A stretch of DNA of 64,000 bases from Phytobacter ursingii (GTDB taxonomy: Bacteria; Pseudomonadota; Gammaproteobacteria; Enterobacterales; Enterobacteriaceae), in assembly GCA_901456055.1 (NCBI GenBank), contig CABDWT010000002.1:186001-250000 (forward strand), given 5' to 3'. The notes under the pieces were generated by a model. It searched no databases, had not been told where the DNA came from, and worked only from the letters and a program-made list of their open reading frames with translations. This document shows, piece by piece, positions 27,487-36,134 of this stretch. Every line of letters starts with the position of its first letter. Position 1 is the first letter of the stretch. Both the position numbers and the translations under genes were made by a program.

Positions 27487-28530
27487 TCAGGCAAGCTGGA
27501 GTTCACAGTAAATAATGTTCTGACGATTCCAGGTGTAGGTCAGGTGCAACGTGTTACCTTCACTCACGATCGCCGGATAGGAGAACTCCCCCTCTTCACT
27601 TTCCAGATCCAGTGAAGACGACCAGCTTTTGCCATTATCCCCGGATACAGACAGGGAGAGCGGGAAACGCTGCCCCCAGTTACCGCTAACAGGATTGCAG
27701 ACCAGCACCAGTTTATTCCCGTCCGCCATCACCAGATCAATACCGCTGTTATTATTGGGCAACGCAGTGGCATAGGCCGCACACCAGGTTTTCCCGTTAT
27801 CAACAGAATCACTGCGGTACAGCCAACCGCGCGTGCTGCGCATTAGCATATGAATATGGCCCGGAGAAGATTCCCATAATGAAGGCTGGATAACGCCGTC
27901 CCAGCGTAAAACGCGGCTCAGGTCATTTTCCCATAAGGCTTCGTCTTTTAACCCCTGCCATAAATGGCTGTGCCGGGCGCTGGCGCTATCATAATGCTCA
28001 AGTGGAACCGGCGAAAAATGCCAGCTTTTGCCGTTATCGTCAGAACGATCAACGAAGGCGTCCCAGTGCCGATCATCTTCAATGGAACCTGCTGCAATCC
28101 AGGTCCCGTCAGCCGCTAACAGAATTTTATTTTTGACCGGTCCGCGCGGCAGCGCATCGCCGTTAACCAGCTCAGCGGGTTCACTCCAGCTCACCCCGCC
28201 ATCGATCGATTTCACATAGCGGGTTTTCCAGACGTGTACACCGGAGCCGACTTTATAAAACAGCCACAGTCCGTCAGGCGCGTTGAATAAAACGGGATTC
28301 CAGTGCGCGAGTCCATCACAAGCAACGGTGCGCTGCGGGGAGTGCCAGCGCCCCTTTTCCCGGCGCGCCAGCCAGATAGCCGTATCGCCGCTACCCTCTT
28401 TTTGCCCGGCAAACCAGGCCACGAGCAGGTCGCCTTCGGGTAAGACCACCAGCGTCGATGCGTGACACTGGCGAAAATCAACGCCGTATTCTGGTATCAG
28501 GCGTTGCTGTGAGATAAGCGCTAAAGACAT
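27487..28530 (-). CDS. Sialidase-like BNR/Asp-box repeat protein
   Basis: A 347-residue six-bladed propeller protein of the exo-alpha-sialidase (BNR) type. Four Asp boxes are readable: SIDGGVSW, SDDNGKSW, SVDNGKTW and SGDNGKSW. The N-terminal LVVLPEGDLLVAWFAGQKEGSGDT is typical of this clade. No signal peptide is visible, so the protein is probably cytoplasmic and need not be a true sialidase; related proteins act on other sugar acids. ATG 28530 has GGGAG just upstream. The downstream MFS gene suggests a small uptake-and-cleavage operon. Confidence 0.82.
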   Translation of the reverse strand: MSLALISQQRLIPEYGVDFRQCHASTLVVLPEGDLLVAWFAGQKEGSGDTAIWLARREKGRWHSPQRTVACDGLAHWNPVLFNAPDGLWLFYKVGSGVHVWKTRYVKSIDGGVSWSEPAELVNGDALPRGPVKNKILLAADGTWIAAGSIEDDRHWDAFVDRSDDNGKSWHFSPVPLEHYDSASARHSHLWQGLKDEALWENDLSRVLRWDGVIQPSLWESSPGHIHMLMRSTRGWLYRSDSVDNGKTWCAAYATALPNNNSGIDLVMADGNKLVLVCNPVSGNWGQRFPLSLSVSGDNGKSWSSSLDLESEEGEFSYPAIVSEGNTLHLTYTWNRQNIIYCELQLA

Positions 28531-29084
28531 AACACTCCCAGGGTATCGGACTCTGTTTCTTTTTTGCCATACCGAACGGCGTTAGCTATAACCTCGCGAC
28601 GACATTATTCGCGGGCAATCGACCAGACGACCGAGTTCATCAATTTAACGTAAGTGATGAAATATCGAAACGAGGGTCCGGATTCGGTGACAGCGCGGCG
28701 GGTATGTTATTACAGCAGAGGTAGTGCTGTTAACTTAAATAACCGACTATTTATCTGTTTTGACGGGTGAGATGAATAAGCACATTCTCAGGAAATGATG
28801 GGCGCATTTACCACTAATAATTCTTAAGCGTAAGCACCAGCATTACAACGGCGGTTATTTTTGCTGTCGGTTGCCGCCGCTTATTCTGCATTGCCCGTAT
28901 CATTCCGTCGCGCAAATGACGCTATAATACACACCGCATTGCCCGGCAAAATATTAGCGGATGCAAAGCAAAGCGCGTCAGGAGGCGTTGGAGTGAGGAA
29001 AAATCGCCAGCAGAATAAAATGCCGTGTTGAGCCGATTTTGACAATCATCAAGTACAAAGACAGCCACGCAGGGAGCGCCGCCA
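28531..29084. other. 554-bp intergenic region with a perfect -10 hexamer
   Basis: Divergent spacer between the sialidase-like gene and the small membrane protein gene. TATAAT occurs at 28923-28928, about 157 bases before ATG 29085, but no good -35 lies 16-18 bases upstream. Nothing else with coding or RNA-gene character is apparent. Confidence 0.4.
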
Positions 29085-29594
29085 ATGAAAAAGTATTCTT
29101 ACCCGTTTTTGTTTACTCTCGCCACTGCCGCTGTGGCGGCGATTTTTGGCTTTTTTGTCTGGCGCAACATGGTTTATCGCCCTACGTTCATGTCCCATAC
29201 GACCTGTCGATATATGGTGATGACCTCGCTTGCAGCGACAGTACTCGCCTGTTTTGCCCTACGAAAACGTTTTGCCGCGAATATCCGTACACGCAAGGAA
29301 TATCTCAAAGCCTGGTGCGGTATGGCTCTGGCAATGGTGTCTGTGTTTTCCGCGCTCTTCACCACACTCATCTGGCTGCTACCCGGTGTGGAATCGTCCT
29401 ACATCGCCCCTTATAGCTACAGCGCTGGCGGCTCACGAAGCTGTCCAGGGGCCGACGTCTATGACCGCGAACTTGATAAAGAAATCCGCATCTGCGGGCC
29501 CTCCGGCAACGTCTATTCTGATCGCACTGTGCGGGTGGTAAAGCGGTCTAACGCGCTGGGTATGGTGGTGACAGACGCGACCACGCGGCCCTGA
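29085..29594 (+). CDS. Small membrane protein of unknown function (three hydrophobic helices)
   Basis: I do not recognise this 169-residue protein. It has hydrophobic segments at about residues 7-25, 45-60 and 84-105, basic loops between them (LRKRFAANIRTRKEYLK) and a polar C-terminal part with two cysteines (SCPGAD and RICGPSG) that would lie on the far side of the membrane, where a disulfide could form. ATG 29085 is preceded by GGAG within GCAGGGAG at usable distance. It stands alone between a sialidase-like gene and a decayed gene. Confidence 0.6.
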   Translation: MKKYSYPFLFTLATAAVAAIFGFFVWRNMVYRPTFMSHTTCRYMVMTSLAATVLACFALRKRFAANIRTRKEYLKAWCGMALAMVSVFSALFTTLIWLLPGVESSYIAPYSYSAGGSRSCPGADVYDRELDKEIRICGPSGNVYSDRTVRVVKRSNALGMVVTDATTRP

Positions 29595-29759
29595 CGTCCC
29601 TGCTGTGCATCGCCCTATTTACCGTTGGTGACAAAATGGCAATGGGTAAGGAAATATTGCGGGTTTAACCGGAGCGCGACTGCGCGTAGCATGATGAAAC
29701 ATCGGCATATATTTACCGAATAAATGCATTATTCAACATTGTCCTGAAAGGAATGCGTT

Positions 29760-30062
29760 ATGACCCCGCCCACCGTGACTTCGCATCAGATCGGCGATTT
29801 TCAGGTTACCGTCCTGAGCGATGGCAATATGTCCGCCAGCCTGGAACTGCTAAAGGGCATCACTCCATCAGATGCCGGTCAAATCCAGCACGAGGCGGGT
29901 ATAACCGCACCCGGCAACATTCACATTAATGGTTACCTCATCCGTGGTCTGGGAAAAACGCTGCTGGTCGCCGGGATGCACTTTGCTCTGCCGGGCTTTG
30001 CTCATATTGTGCCGCAAGAGGAGGGCTATCGGCTCGTTTACCCGACAGCTGACTCGCAATGA
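29760..30062 (+). pseudogene. Metallo-beta-lactamase-fold gene with its core deleted
   Basis: The first 60 or so residues (IGDFQVTVLSDGNMSASLE and INGYLIRGLGKTLLV) match the start of MBL-fold hydrolases. The remaining residues (AGMHFALPGFAHIVPQEEGY) match their usual C-terminal end. The HxHxDH metal site and about two thirds of the domain are missing in between, yet the frame is kept. The 100-residue product could not be an MBL enzyme. This is best read as an in-frame internal deletion remnant of a gene of about 300 codons. A terminator-like hairpin follows. Confidence 0.7.
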
Positions 30063-30064
30063 TA

Positions 30065-30107
30065 GCTTCCCTGTTCCCCGTAGCGGTGGCGCAGGGAGCC
30101 TATTTTT
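30065..30107 (+). terminator. Rho-independent terminator after the MBL remnant
   Basis: GCTTCCCTG (30065-30073) pairs with CAGGGAGC (30092-30099) with one bulged base, followed by TATTTTT. Confidence 0.6.
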
Positions 30108-30201
30108 CGACAACGTTATTTGTTCTGATAGCGCACGGGATGGAAGGATGTTACGTCTTCATCCCCCTGATAAAACCTCTCTGACACGTGGGAAAAACAC
30201 C

Positions 30202-30783
30202 ATGAAAAGCTGGCTTGTGGCGCTACTTAGCGCGGCACTGCTCTCTCCCCTGGCCGCATCGGCTGACAGCACTTACGTTTTCTTTCGTCACGGCGAAAAA
30301 CCGGACAACAACAGCGGGCAGCTCACCTGCAAAGGGTTGAACCGGGCGCTCACTCTTCCCTCGGTCTTGCTCAAACGCTACGGTAACCCGGACGCGTTAT
30401 ATGCCTCTGCGCCAAAAGAGAAAAAAACCGGCAGCTCGCTACGCCCACTCACGACCATCACGCCGCTGGCGATTCAGGTGTCCAAACCGGTGGTGCTGCG
30501 TTTCCATGCTGATGACACCCAGGAACTGGTTTCCGCCCTGCTGGCGCAGCAAAACCAGCCGCTGACCTTTATTTCCTGGGAACACAAAAATCTGGTCACC
30601 GCAGCGCGAACCCTGATTACTCAAACGGGTGGCGACGCCTCACAGGTTCCTTCATGGCCCTCTGCGGACTTTGATTCGATTTTTGTGGTTCAGCTTGACG
30701 CGCAGCAGCATTTTAAATCCTTTAGCCGTGATGCCGAAGGGCTGAATGGCGTCTCCAGCCAGTGTCCTGCCCCGGCGCAATAA
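30202..30783 (+). CDS. Periplasmic histidine-phosphatase-family protein
   Basis: A 193-residue protein beginning at ATG 30202, where a clear signal peptide starts (MKSWLVALLSAALLSPLAASA). The open frame runs further upstream, but those residues show no family likeness. The catalytic RHG motif of the histidine phosphatase superfamily is in YVFFRHGEKPDNNSGQ just after the cleavage site, with a second basic motif near KEKKTGSSLRPL and the late His in ISWEHKNLVTAA. It would remove a phosphate from a periplasmic substrate. It appears monocistronic. Confidence 0.8.
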   Translation: MKSWLVALLSAALLSPLAASADSTYVFFRHGEKPDNNSGQLTCKGLNRALTLPSVLLKRYGNPDALYASAPKEKKTGSSLRPLTTITPLAIQVSKPVVLRFHADDTQELVSALLAQQNQPLTFISWEHKNLVTAARTLITQTGGDASQVPSWPSADFDSIFVVQLDAQQHFKSFSRDAEGLNGVSSQCPAPAQ

Positions 30784-31189
30784 TCATGATGACAGGAAAT
30801 AGCGAGGGGAAGGATAACCTCGTTATTCCTTTTAAAATGCTGATGTTTCTTTTACAGGAACAATAATATGCGATAAAAATGCGCGAAAGCAGAAGAGTAG
30901 TGCTATTAATAATTCTGTTTAAAAACAAGAAGACAATCCTGGATACAACAGCGCATTATCTTTAAATCAGCGGCGTGAAAACGGTCCGTCTCCCGTGTTG
31001 AATACCAATACATATGGGAGCCTGATTTCGTTTAAGGCAAAACAAATTTTGTGAGGAGAAATAGCATCCCAAATATACGCCTGGAATATGTCTAAAAATA
31101 AAGCAAAGAGAGAAAATTTATTTTGCGAGTTTGGCGCTGAGTCTTATCTGTATTCATACTATAACCAGTAAAGACAGGGTGGTTAATTA
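30784..31189. other. AT-rich leader region before the diguanylate cyclase gene
   Basis: About 400 bp with low GC and no convincing gene. It presumably carries the promoter of the downstream gene; I see no clear operator or riboswitch. Confidence 0.4.
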
Positions 31190-34132
31190 ATGCACAGAAC
31201 CATGCATAAATATATCGACACTTTCACTGATACCCTGCGCCTTCTCTTTTTTGGGTTTCTCCTTCTTTTCTGCCGCCCGGTACTGGCAGATGAACCTCAC
31301 ATTGCATTAAGCGAATATTTTATTGAAACCTGGTCGACAAAAGACGGCCTGCCACACAACAGCATTAACGACATTGCACAAACCCGCGAAGGTTATTTGT
31401 GGTTCGGAACCTGGGAAGGGTTCGCTCGTTACAACGGCAAAACCTTCCAGATCTTTGAGCGCGGCGGCGAAAGCGGCATGCCCGACTCAGGGACGCTGGC
31501 GTTTGTCGCCGGGCCAGACGGCAGCCTGCTGGTTGCAGGCGCACGCGGTGGCCTCTCGTCCTGGAAAGAGGGGGTCTGGACGCCCTATGCGCCGGCGCCT
31601 ACGATGATTGGTTCCGCCATGCGCGACAGCAAAGGCAATCTGTGGGTTACCATGCCCGGAAAAGGCCTGTTGATGCGTCCCGCCAATGAAACCCGCGCAA
31701 CGCGGGATGTGCACATTATCGATAACGTCACTGCCAACAAAAGCGTGGAAGACGCGAACGGCATTATCTGGGCCGCGACCGACAACGGCCTGTATCAGGT
31801 GATCGACAATAAAGCGACCCTGGTGTCTCCTGGCAGCGGTTTACCGCAGGTTCGCGCCTTTAGTTTGCTGGTCACAAACGACAATACGTTGCTGGTAGGT
31901 ACCGAAGGCGGCGTCTGGAAGCGCGTCGGCGAGGTTTTTCAGCCGCTGCACCCGGCACTCACCAATGAAGTGGTCTCCACCATGATGCAGGATAAGCGTG
32001 GCGATATCTGGTTCGGTACCATCAACCACGGCATATTTCGCCTCAGTCCTGAGGGGCTGGAACACCTGAATATTGATAACGGTATCGTTCATAACCGCGT
32101 ACAAAGCATCCTCGAAGACAGGGAACAGAGTATCTGGATTGGCACCAATTCCGGGTTGATTCGCTTGCGTCGAGCGCCGTTTATTACCGTTAGCACCCGA
32201 CAGGGCCTGAATGGCGACTATGTCCGCACCGTCATGACGCACTCGGATGGCAGTATCATGGTAGGCACCAGTACCGGGCTAAACCGCATTCGGGATGGGC
32301 ACGTCGAACAAATTAACTGGGATCAACACACGCAGCCTTCAGTGCTGAGTCTGGGCGAGGCCACGGACGGCAGCGTATGGGTGGGCACCTATACCGATGG
32401 CCTGCTGCACTGGAAAAACGGTCAATTAACGCCAGTATTACAGCAATCTAACGGCCTGCCGGGCAATGAGGTACGCGCTATCCTCACCGATCACCAGCAG
32501 AACCTGTGGATTGGTACAGCTTCCGGACTGAGCGTCTTACGGCCGAATGGCGCGCTCCATACCTACTCGGCAGACGACGGCCTTCCTGCCAGCTTTATTA
32601 TGGCCTTGCAGGAAGACGAACAGCACCGTATTTGGGTGGGTACGGGCGTGGGGGTCTCCGTTTTTCATAACGGAAAATTTGAGCACATCGATATTTCCGC
32701 CATGGAGAATGCCGAATATGCCTTCGGCTTTTACAGCGAACCCGGCTATATGTGGATGACAACCGACCGGGGTTTGCTCCGCTATCGGAGCAGCGACGGC
32801 GCAATAGGAATGGTGGGGCGCAAAAACGGTCTGCCCATCGACAAACTGTTCCAGGTGATACCCGACAATATGGGGTATCTGTGGCTTAGCTCGAACCGCG
32901 GCATGATTCGGATAAGCAAAGCCGAAGCCGTGGATGTTATTGAAGGTCGTAAGCAGCAAATTGCGGTGACCACGTTCGGTGAAAGCGACGGCATGATTAG
33001 CGCGCAGGCCAATGGCGGTTCAATGCCCGCCGCCACGCGCGCCGGTGATGGCGGTATCTGGGTCGCGACCGCCCGCGGCGCGGTGATGGTTCACCCGGAA
33101 CGATTAGGCGAGTTTAGCAAGACGCGGTTAACGGCGGTGGTGGAGTCAGTTGAGAGTAATACCACGCCGCTCAACAAGGACTATACCTTCCCTGCCGGAA
33201 CGACACGTATCCGGATTAACTATTCCGGCCTGGGCTACGTTCTGCCGGAGAGGATTCGTTATCGCACCCGCCTGGAGGGCTTTGATCCGCAGTGGATCGA
33301 TCGCGAAAACAATACGTCAGCTGAATACACCAACCTGCCGCCGGGGAACTACCGCTTCAACGTGTCCGCCAGTTACCCCAACGGGGAGTGGAATGGCGCG
33401 AACACCGTTATCAACCTGCGTATTAACCCATTTTTCTGGCAGCGGCCCCTCTTTCAGGCGCTGTTAGTGCTGTTAATTCTGCTGGCGCTGTTTGCGATCT
33501 TTCGCTGGCGTCTGAGGCAGGCACGCCGTAACGAAGAGCGTCTGCGAACGCTGATTGCCGCTAAGACGCTGGCCTTACAGGAGCAGGCTGAGGAGTTTGA
33601 ACGTCAGGCCAAAGAGGATCAGTTAACCAGGCTGGCGAACCGTCGGGTCTTTGATAAACAACTGATGCTCGGCTTCGACGATGCCCGTGCGCACGATTAT
33701 CCGCTGACGCTGGCGATCTTCGATATTGATCACTTTAAACAGATAAACGATCGTTGGTCGCATGTGGTGGGCGATAAAGTGCTGCAAAGTATCGGGGACC
33801 TGCTGCGTAACACACAGCAGGACGCCAGGCTGAGCGCCCGCTGGGGCGGTGAGGAGTTCACGCTGCTGTTCCCGGATATGCCGATAGCGCAGGCCGCGGC
33901 GATTTGCGAGTCGCTGCGAGTCACCTTATCGCAGACGGATTATCGCCATATCGCCGACGGGCTGCAGGTGACCGCGAGCTTCGGTCTTGCGGAGTCCTCT
34001 TCTGCCAATGACAGCAACGCGTTAATTAAACAGGCCGACCACGCGCTGTATATCGCCAAACAAACTGGCCGCAACAAAGTGGTTTGCTGGTCCGGCGAAG
34101 AGGATATCGCACCCGGTCATTTCCAGATTTAG
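31190..34132 (+). CDS. Membrane diguanylate cyclase with periplasmic two-component-type propeller (Reg_prop, Y_Y_Y, GGDEF)
   Basis: A 980-residue sensor. A signal/anchor near residues 18-34 is followed by a long beta-propeller region of Reg_prop repeats (GYLWFGTWEGFARYNG, GDIWFGTINHGIFRL, QNLWIGTASGLSVL). A Y_Y_Y domain (RIRYRTRLEGFDPQW, YTNLPPGNYRFNVSAS) ends before one membrane helix at about 755-775. The C-terminal GGDEF domain is intact: LTRLANRRVFDKQ, IFDIDHFKQINDRW and the active loop RWGGEEFTLLF. It should make cyclic di-GMP. The inhibitory RxxD site expected just before GGEEF is absent (QDARLSARW), so product inhibition may be weak. AGGGTGG seven bases before ATG 31190 supports the start. 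Ligand unknown, probably extracellular. Confidence 0.9.
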   Translation: MHRTMHKYIDTFTDTLRLLFFGFLLLFCRPVLADEPHIALSEYFIETWSTKDGLPHNSINDIAQTREGYLWFGTWEGFARYNGKTFQIFERGGESGMPDSGTLAFVAGPDGSLLVAGARGGLSSWKEGVWTPYAPAPTMIGSAMRDSKGNLWVTMPGKGLLMRPANETRATRDVHIIDNVTANKSVEDANGIIWAATDNGLYQVIDNKATLVSPGSGLPQVRAFSLLVTNDNTLLVGTEGGVWKRVGEVFQPLHPALTNEVVSTMMQDKRGDIWFGTINHGIFRLSPEGLEHLNIDNGIVHNRVQSILEDREQSIWIGTNSGLIRLRRAPFITVSTRQGLNGDYVRTVMTHSDGSIMVGTSTGLNRIRDGHVEQINWDQHTQPSVLSLGEATDGSVWVGTYTDGLLHWKNGQLTPVLQQSNGLPGNEVRAILTDHQQNLWIGTASGLSVLRPNGALHTYSADDGLPASFIMALQEDEQHRIWVGTGVGVSVFHNGKFEHIDISAMENAEYAFGFYSEPGYMWMTTDRGLLRYRSSDGAIGMVGRKNGLPIDKLFQVIPDNMGYLWLSSNRGMIRISKAEAVDVIEGRKQQIAVTTFGESDGMISAQANGGSMPAATRAGDGGIWVATARGAVMVHPERLGEFSKTRLTAVVESVESNTTPLNKDYTFPAGTTRIRINYSGLGYVLPERIRYRTRLEGFDPQWIDRENNTSAEYTNLPPGNYRFNVSASYPNGEWNGANTVINLRINPFFWQRPLFQALLVLLILLALFAIFRWRLRQARRNEERLRTLIAAKTLALQEQAEEFERQAKEDQLTRLANRRVFDKQLMLGFDDARAHDYPLTLAIFDIDHFKQINDRWSHVVGDKVLQSIGDLLRNTQQDARLSARWGGEEFTLLFPDMPIAQAAAICESLRVTLSQTDYRHIADGLQVTASFGLAESSSANDSNALIKQADHALYIAKQTGRNKVVCWSGEEDIAPGHFQI

Positions 34133-34226
34133 GGGATGGCGAAAACAACAGAAAATGAAAAACCGACCGCGTTATTTCCTTTTCGGGAATAACGCTGTGC
34201 GAAAGTACAACGACAATGCAGAAAGA

Positions 34227-34592
34227 CTACTCGCAAGAAGCATAAAACTGATTTTTATTATCCCCAAACCATGCCGAACATTTCTTTGCGGTATCAGGCA
34301 CTTTCAAATCCACCGTCTTTTTCGTCCCCTTATAACGGCAGACCAGATAGAGCGGCAAATTCATTTCCCGACCATAATCCTGATAATCTTGCAGCGTCCA
34401 CACCGTATCATTCAGCGTGTCAGGCATTAACTCCCCCTGCTTTTCCGGTGGCCCCTGAAAAAGGCTGACGTCATTCATCCTGTACGATCTCTTCTTCACG
34501 GTCAGCGAATCAGGACAATGGATTTTTTCTGCGCTTGTCAAACCTGAAAACAGTAATGCCGCGCTTAATATTATCCATTTACTCCGGGGCAT
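34227..34592 (-). CDS. Secreted four-cysteine protein, STY0300-like (putative immunity protein 3 of tandem set)
   Basis: A 121-residue protein with signal peptide (MPRSKWIILSAALLFSGLTSA) and a mature domain shared by four genes here: EKIHCPDSL, RSYRMNDVSLFQGPPE, LMPD, VWTLQDYQDY, LVCRYKGTKKTV and TAKKCSAW, ending in SCE. The four cysteines could form two disulfides in the periplasm. ATG 34592 is preferred to the upstream ATG 34607 because GGAG lies nine bases before it. It is the most distal of three tandem copies downstream of the amidase-like effector gene. Its role as immunity protein is inferred from that arrangement. Confidence 0.72.
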   Translation of the reverse strand: MPRSKWIILSAALLFSGLTSAEKIHCPDSLTVKKRSYRMNDVSLFQGPPEKQGELMPDTLNDTVWTLQDYQDYGREMNLPLYLVCRYKGTKKTVDLKVPDTAKKCSAWFGDNKNQFYASCE

Positions 34593-34679
34593 AATAGCCA
34601 TCTCCATTGCTCGACAGAAATCGCCCTTACGGCGGGTTGGTGTATAAAAGAACCACGCCGCCCCCTGTGCACAGGGGCA

Positions 34680-35045
34680 TTATTCGCAAGCTGCTATAAG
34701 CTTACGGTTCTTATCATAGGCAACGGAACATTTTTGGGCGTTGGCCGGAACAATCAACTCGACGCTCTGCTTCGTATTCTTATAGTGGCATATAAAATAG
34801 AGCGACGTTTTATGCTCTTTCGCCTCATCCTGATATTCAGGCAGCGTCCATACCGTCTCCCGATCGTTATCCGGCATCAGTTCGACTAAATCTTTAGGCG
34901 GCCCCACGAACAAACTGGCATCGTTTAAGGCATATGCTTTATCTTGCTGCGTTGGATATTGCGGACAAACCGTTGGGGTTGCCTGCGCTGCGGCAATAGA
35001 CAAAGATAATCCTATTCCTGACAAAAAAAACTTACACCATGGCAT
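34680..35045 (-). CDS. Secreted four-cysteine protein, STY0300-like (putative immunity protein 2)
   Basis: A 121-residue paralogue with signal peptide MPWCKFFLSGIGLSLSIAAA followed by QATPTVCPQYP, KAYALNDASLFVGPPKD, ELMPDND, VWTLPEYQDEAKEH, FICHYKNTKQSV and NAQKCSVAY, ending in ACE. It is the most diverged of the tandem three and has one additional cysteine in the signal peptide. ATG 35045 has AAGGAG nine bases upstream; the frame before it opens only with TTG. It lies 93 bp after the proximal copy and 87 bp before the distal one, so each copy has its own leader. Confidence 0.72.
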   Translation of the reverse strand: MPWCKFFLSGIGLSLSIAAAQATPTVCPQYPTQQDKAYALNDASLFVGPPKDLVELMPDNDRETVWTLPEYQDEAKEHKTSLYFICHYKNTKQSVELIVPANAQKCSVAYDKNRKLIAACE

Positions 35046-35138
35046 AGCTGTCGGCTCCTTCAAAGACTGAATATCCCCAGGACATAACCACGCAATTTAA
35101 CATCCATCGCCACGGTGATGTTCTCGTGTATCCCGGGT

Positions 35139-35504
35139 TCACTCACAGGCCGCTAACACGGCGTCTTTCTTGCCATAATGGGCCGAGCATTTTTTTGCAG
35201 CCGCAGGGACTTTAATTGTTACGGTTTTGTCTATTCCTTTATAACGGCAGACCAGGAATAAAGAAGTATTATGTTCTTTCACATAATCCTGATAATCCTT
35301 TAATGTCCACACCCACGCATCGAGCGTGTCTGGCATTAAATCCGCTTTCTCTTCCGGAGGCCCCATAAAGAGACTGACGTAATTCATTGTGTAGGTCTTA
35401 TTACTTTCCTTTAACGTCTCAGGACAGTTTATTTTTTCGGCCTGGGCAATACCTGAAAACAAAAACATGCCGGCGCTCAATAACAATACGTTATTCCACG
35501 ACAT
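35139..35504 (-). CDS. Secreted four-cysteine protein, STY0300-like (putative cognate immunity protein 1)
   Basis: A 121-residue paralogue: signal peptide MSWNNVLLLSAGMFLFSGIA, then EKINCPETL, KTYTMNYVSLFMGPPEE, LMPDTLDAW, WTLKDYQDYVKEH, LVCRYKGIDKTV and AAKKCSAHY, ending in ACE. ATG 35504 is chosen because TGGAG lies nine bases upstream, and it starts inside the last codons of the effector gene (14-base overlap). This coupling makes it the likely cognate immunity protein. Export to the periplasm would place it where a peptidoglycan-cutting enzyme acts. Confidence 0.75.
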   Translation of the reverse strand: MSWNNVLLLSAGMFLFSGIAQAEKINCPETLKESNKTYTMNYVSLFMGPPEEKADLMPDTLDAWVWTLKDYQDYVKEHNTSLFLVCRYKGIDKTVTIKVPAAAKKCSAHYGKKDAVLAACE

Positions 35505-35892
35505 AATAATTATCTCCATTGTTTTCAATGCGCGGCGTTTTTAAATATTTAATGGTGCGTTCACTGACTGGCTTGGGAGCGACAACCAGACGTCCCTGAC
35601 TATCGCGATGTCGCCCCACCCATTGATCCAACACTTTTATACCCGACGCATCCTGCCCCAGATAAATAGCGGCGTGGGAACGCCCGTCAGTATGGTTGCC
35701 ATAGCGACCGTCCGCATCAAACGTGGCAATCGCCGTACCGGGCGCAATGGTCATATTACCTTTAACTAACTCGCCCCGTTTCCATGCTACCGTGCGCGGC
35801 ATATTCGCCGCTTTTTGGGTATACGCCACACACTGACCATTACCCACAGACTGACCGACGTACGCTAACGGTGTTTTTGCAATATATGCCAT
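35491..35892 (-). CDS. BPSL0067-family protein, putative peptidoglycan amidase effector (NlpC/P60-like)
   Basis: A 133-residue protein from ATG 35892. The longer frame opens only with TTG 35952, and the family typically starts MAYIxKxP. Conserved features are GQSVGNGQCVAYTQKA with candidate catalytic Cys21, the central APGTAIATFDADGRYGNH, and GRSHAAIYLGQD with candidate His73, followed by VLDQWVGR. From family knowledge BPSL0067 proteins are small NlpC/P60-like cysteine peptidases found as antibacterial type VI effectors. It lacks a signal peptide, as expected for an injected protein. Three secreted four-cysteine proteins follow. No T6SS structural genes are in the window, so the delivery route is not shown. 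Confidence 0.72.
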   Translation of the reverse strand: MAYIAKTPLAYVGQSVGNGQCVAYTQKAANMPRTVAWKRGELVKGNMTIAPGTAIATFDADGRYGNHTDGRSHAAIYLGQDASGIKVLDQWVGRHRDSQGRLVVAPKPVSERTIKYLKTPRIENNGDNYYVVE

Positions 35893-36070
35893 GGGGTTAA
35901 CACCCGTAGAAATTGAGTGATGCCATTCTGCACCTAATGTAAAGATATGCAAATAGAGGACAAGGGCGGATTTTAAATTAAGAAAATTCCTGGCTGGCGT
36001 ATGTATTATATAATTAACAACCGATTATATAAAAAGCGCGCCGTGATTGTTGGCCGCTGGACAGGAAGAC

Positions 36071-36120
36071 GCTGAGCCTGCTCTCCCCCCTGATAAAGGG
36101 CGATTTATGGCAGGCTCAGC
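36071..36120. repeat. Perfect 11-bp inverted repeat
   Basis: GCTGAGCCTGC (36071-36081) and GCAGGCTCAGC (36110-36120) are exact inverted repeats between the esterase stop and the effector gene. There is no U-run on either side. It may slow readthrough from the esterase gene. Confidence 0.5.
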
Positions 36121-36134
36121 ATCCCATGACGGGA

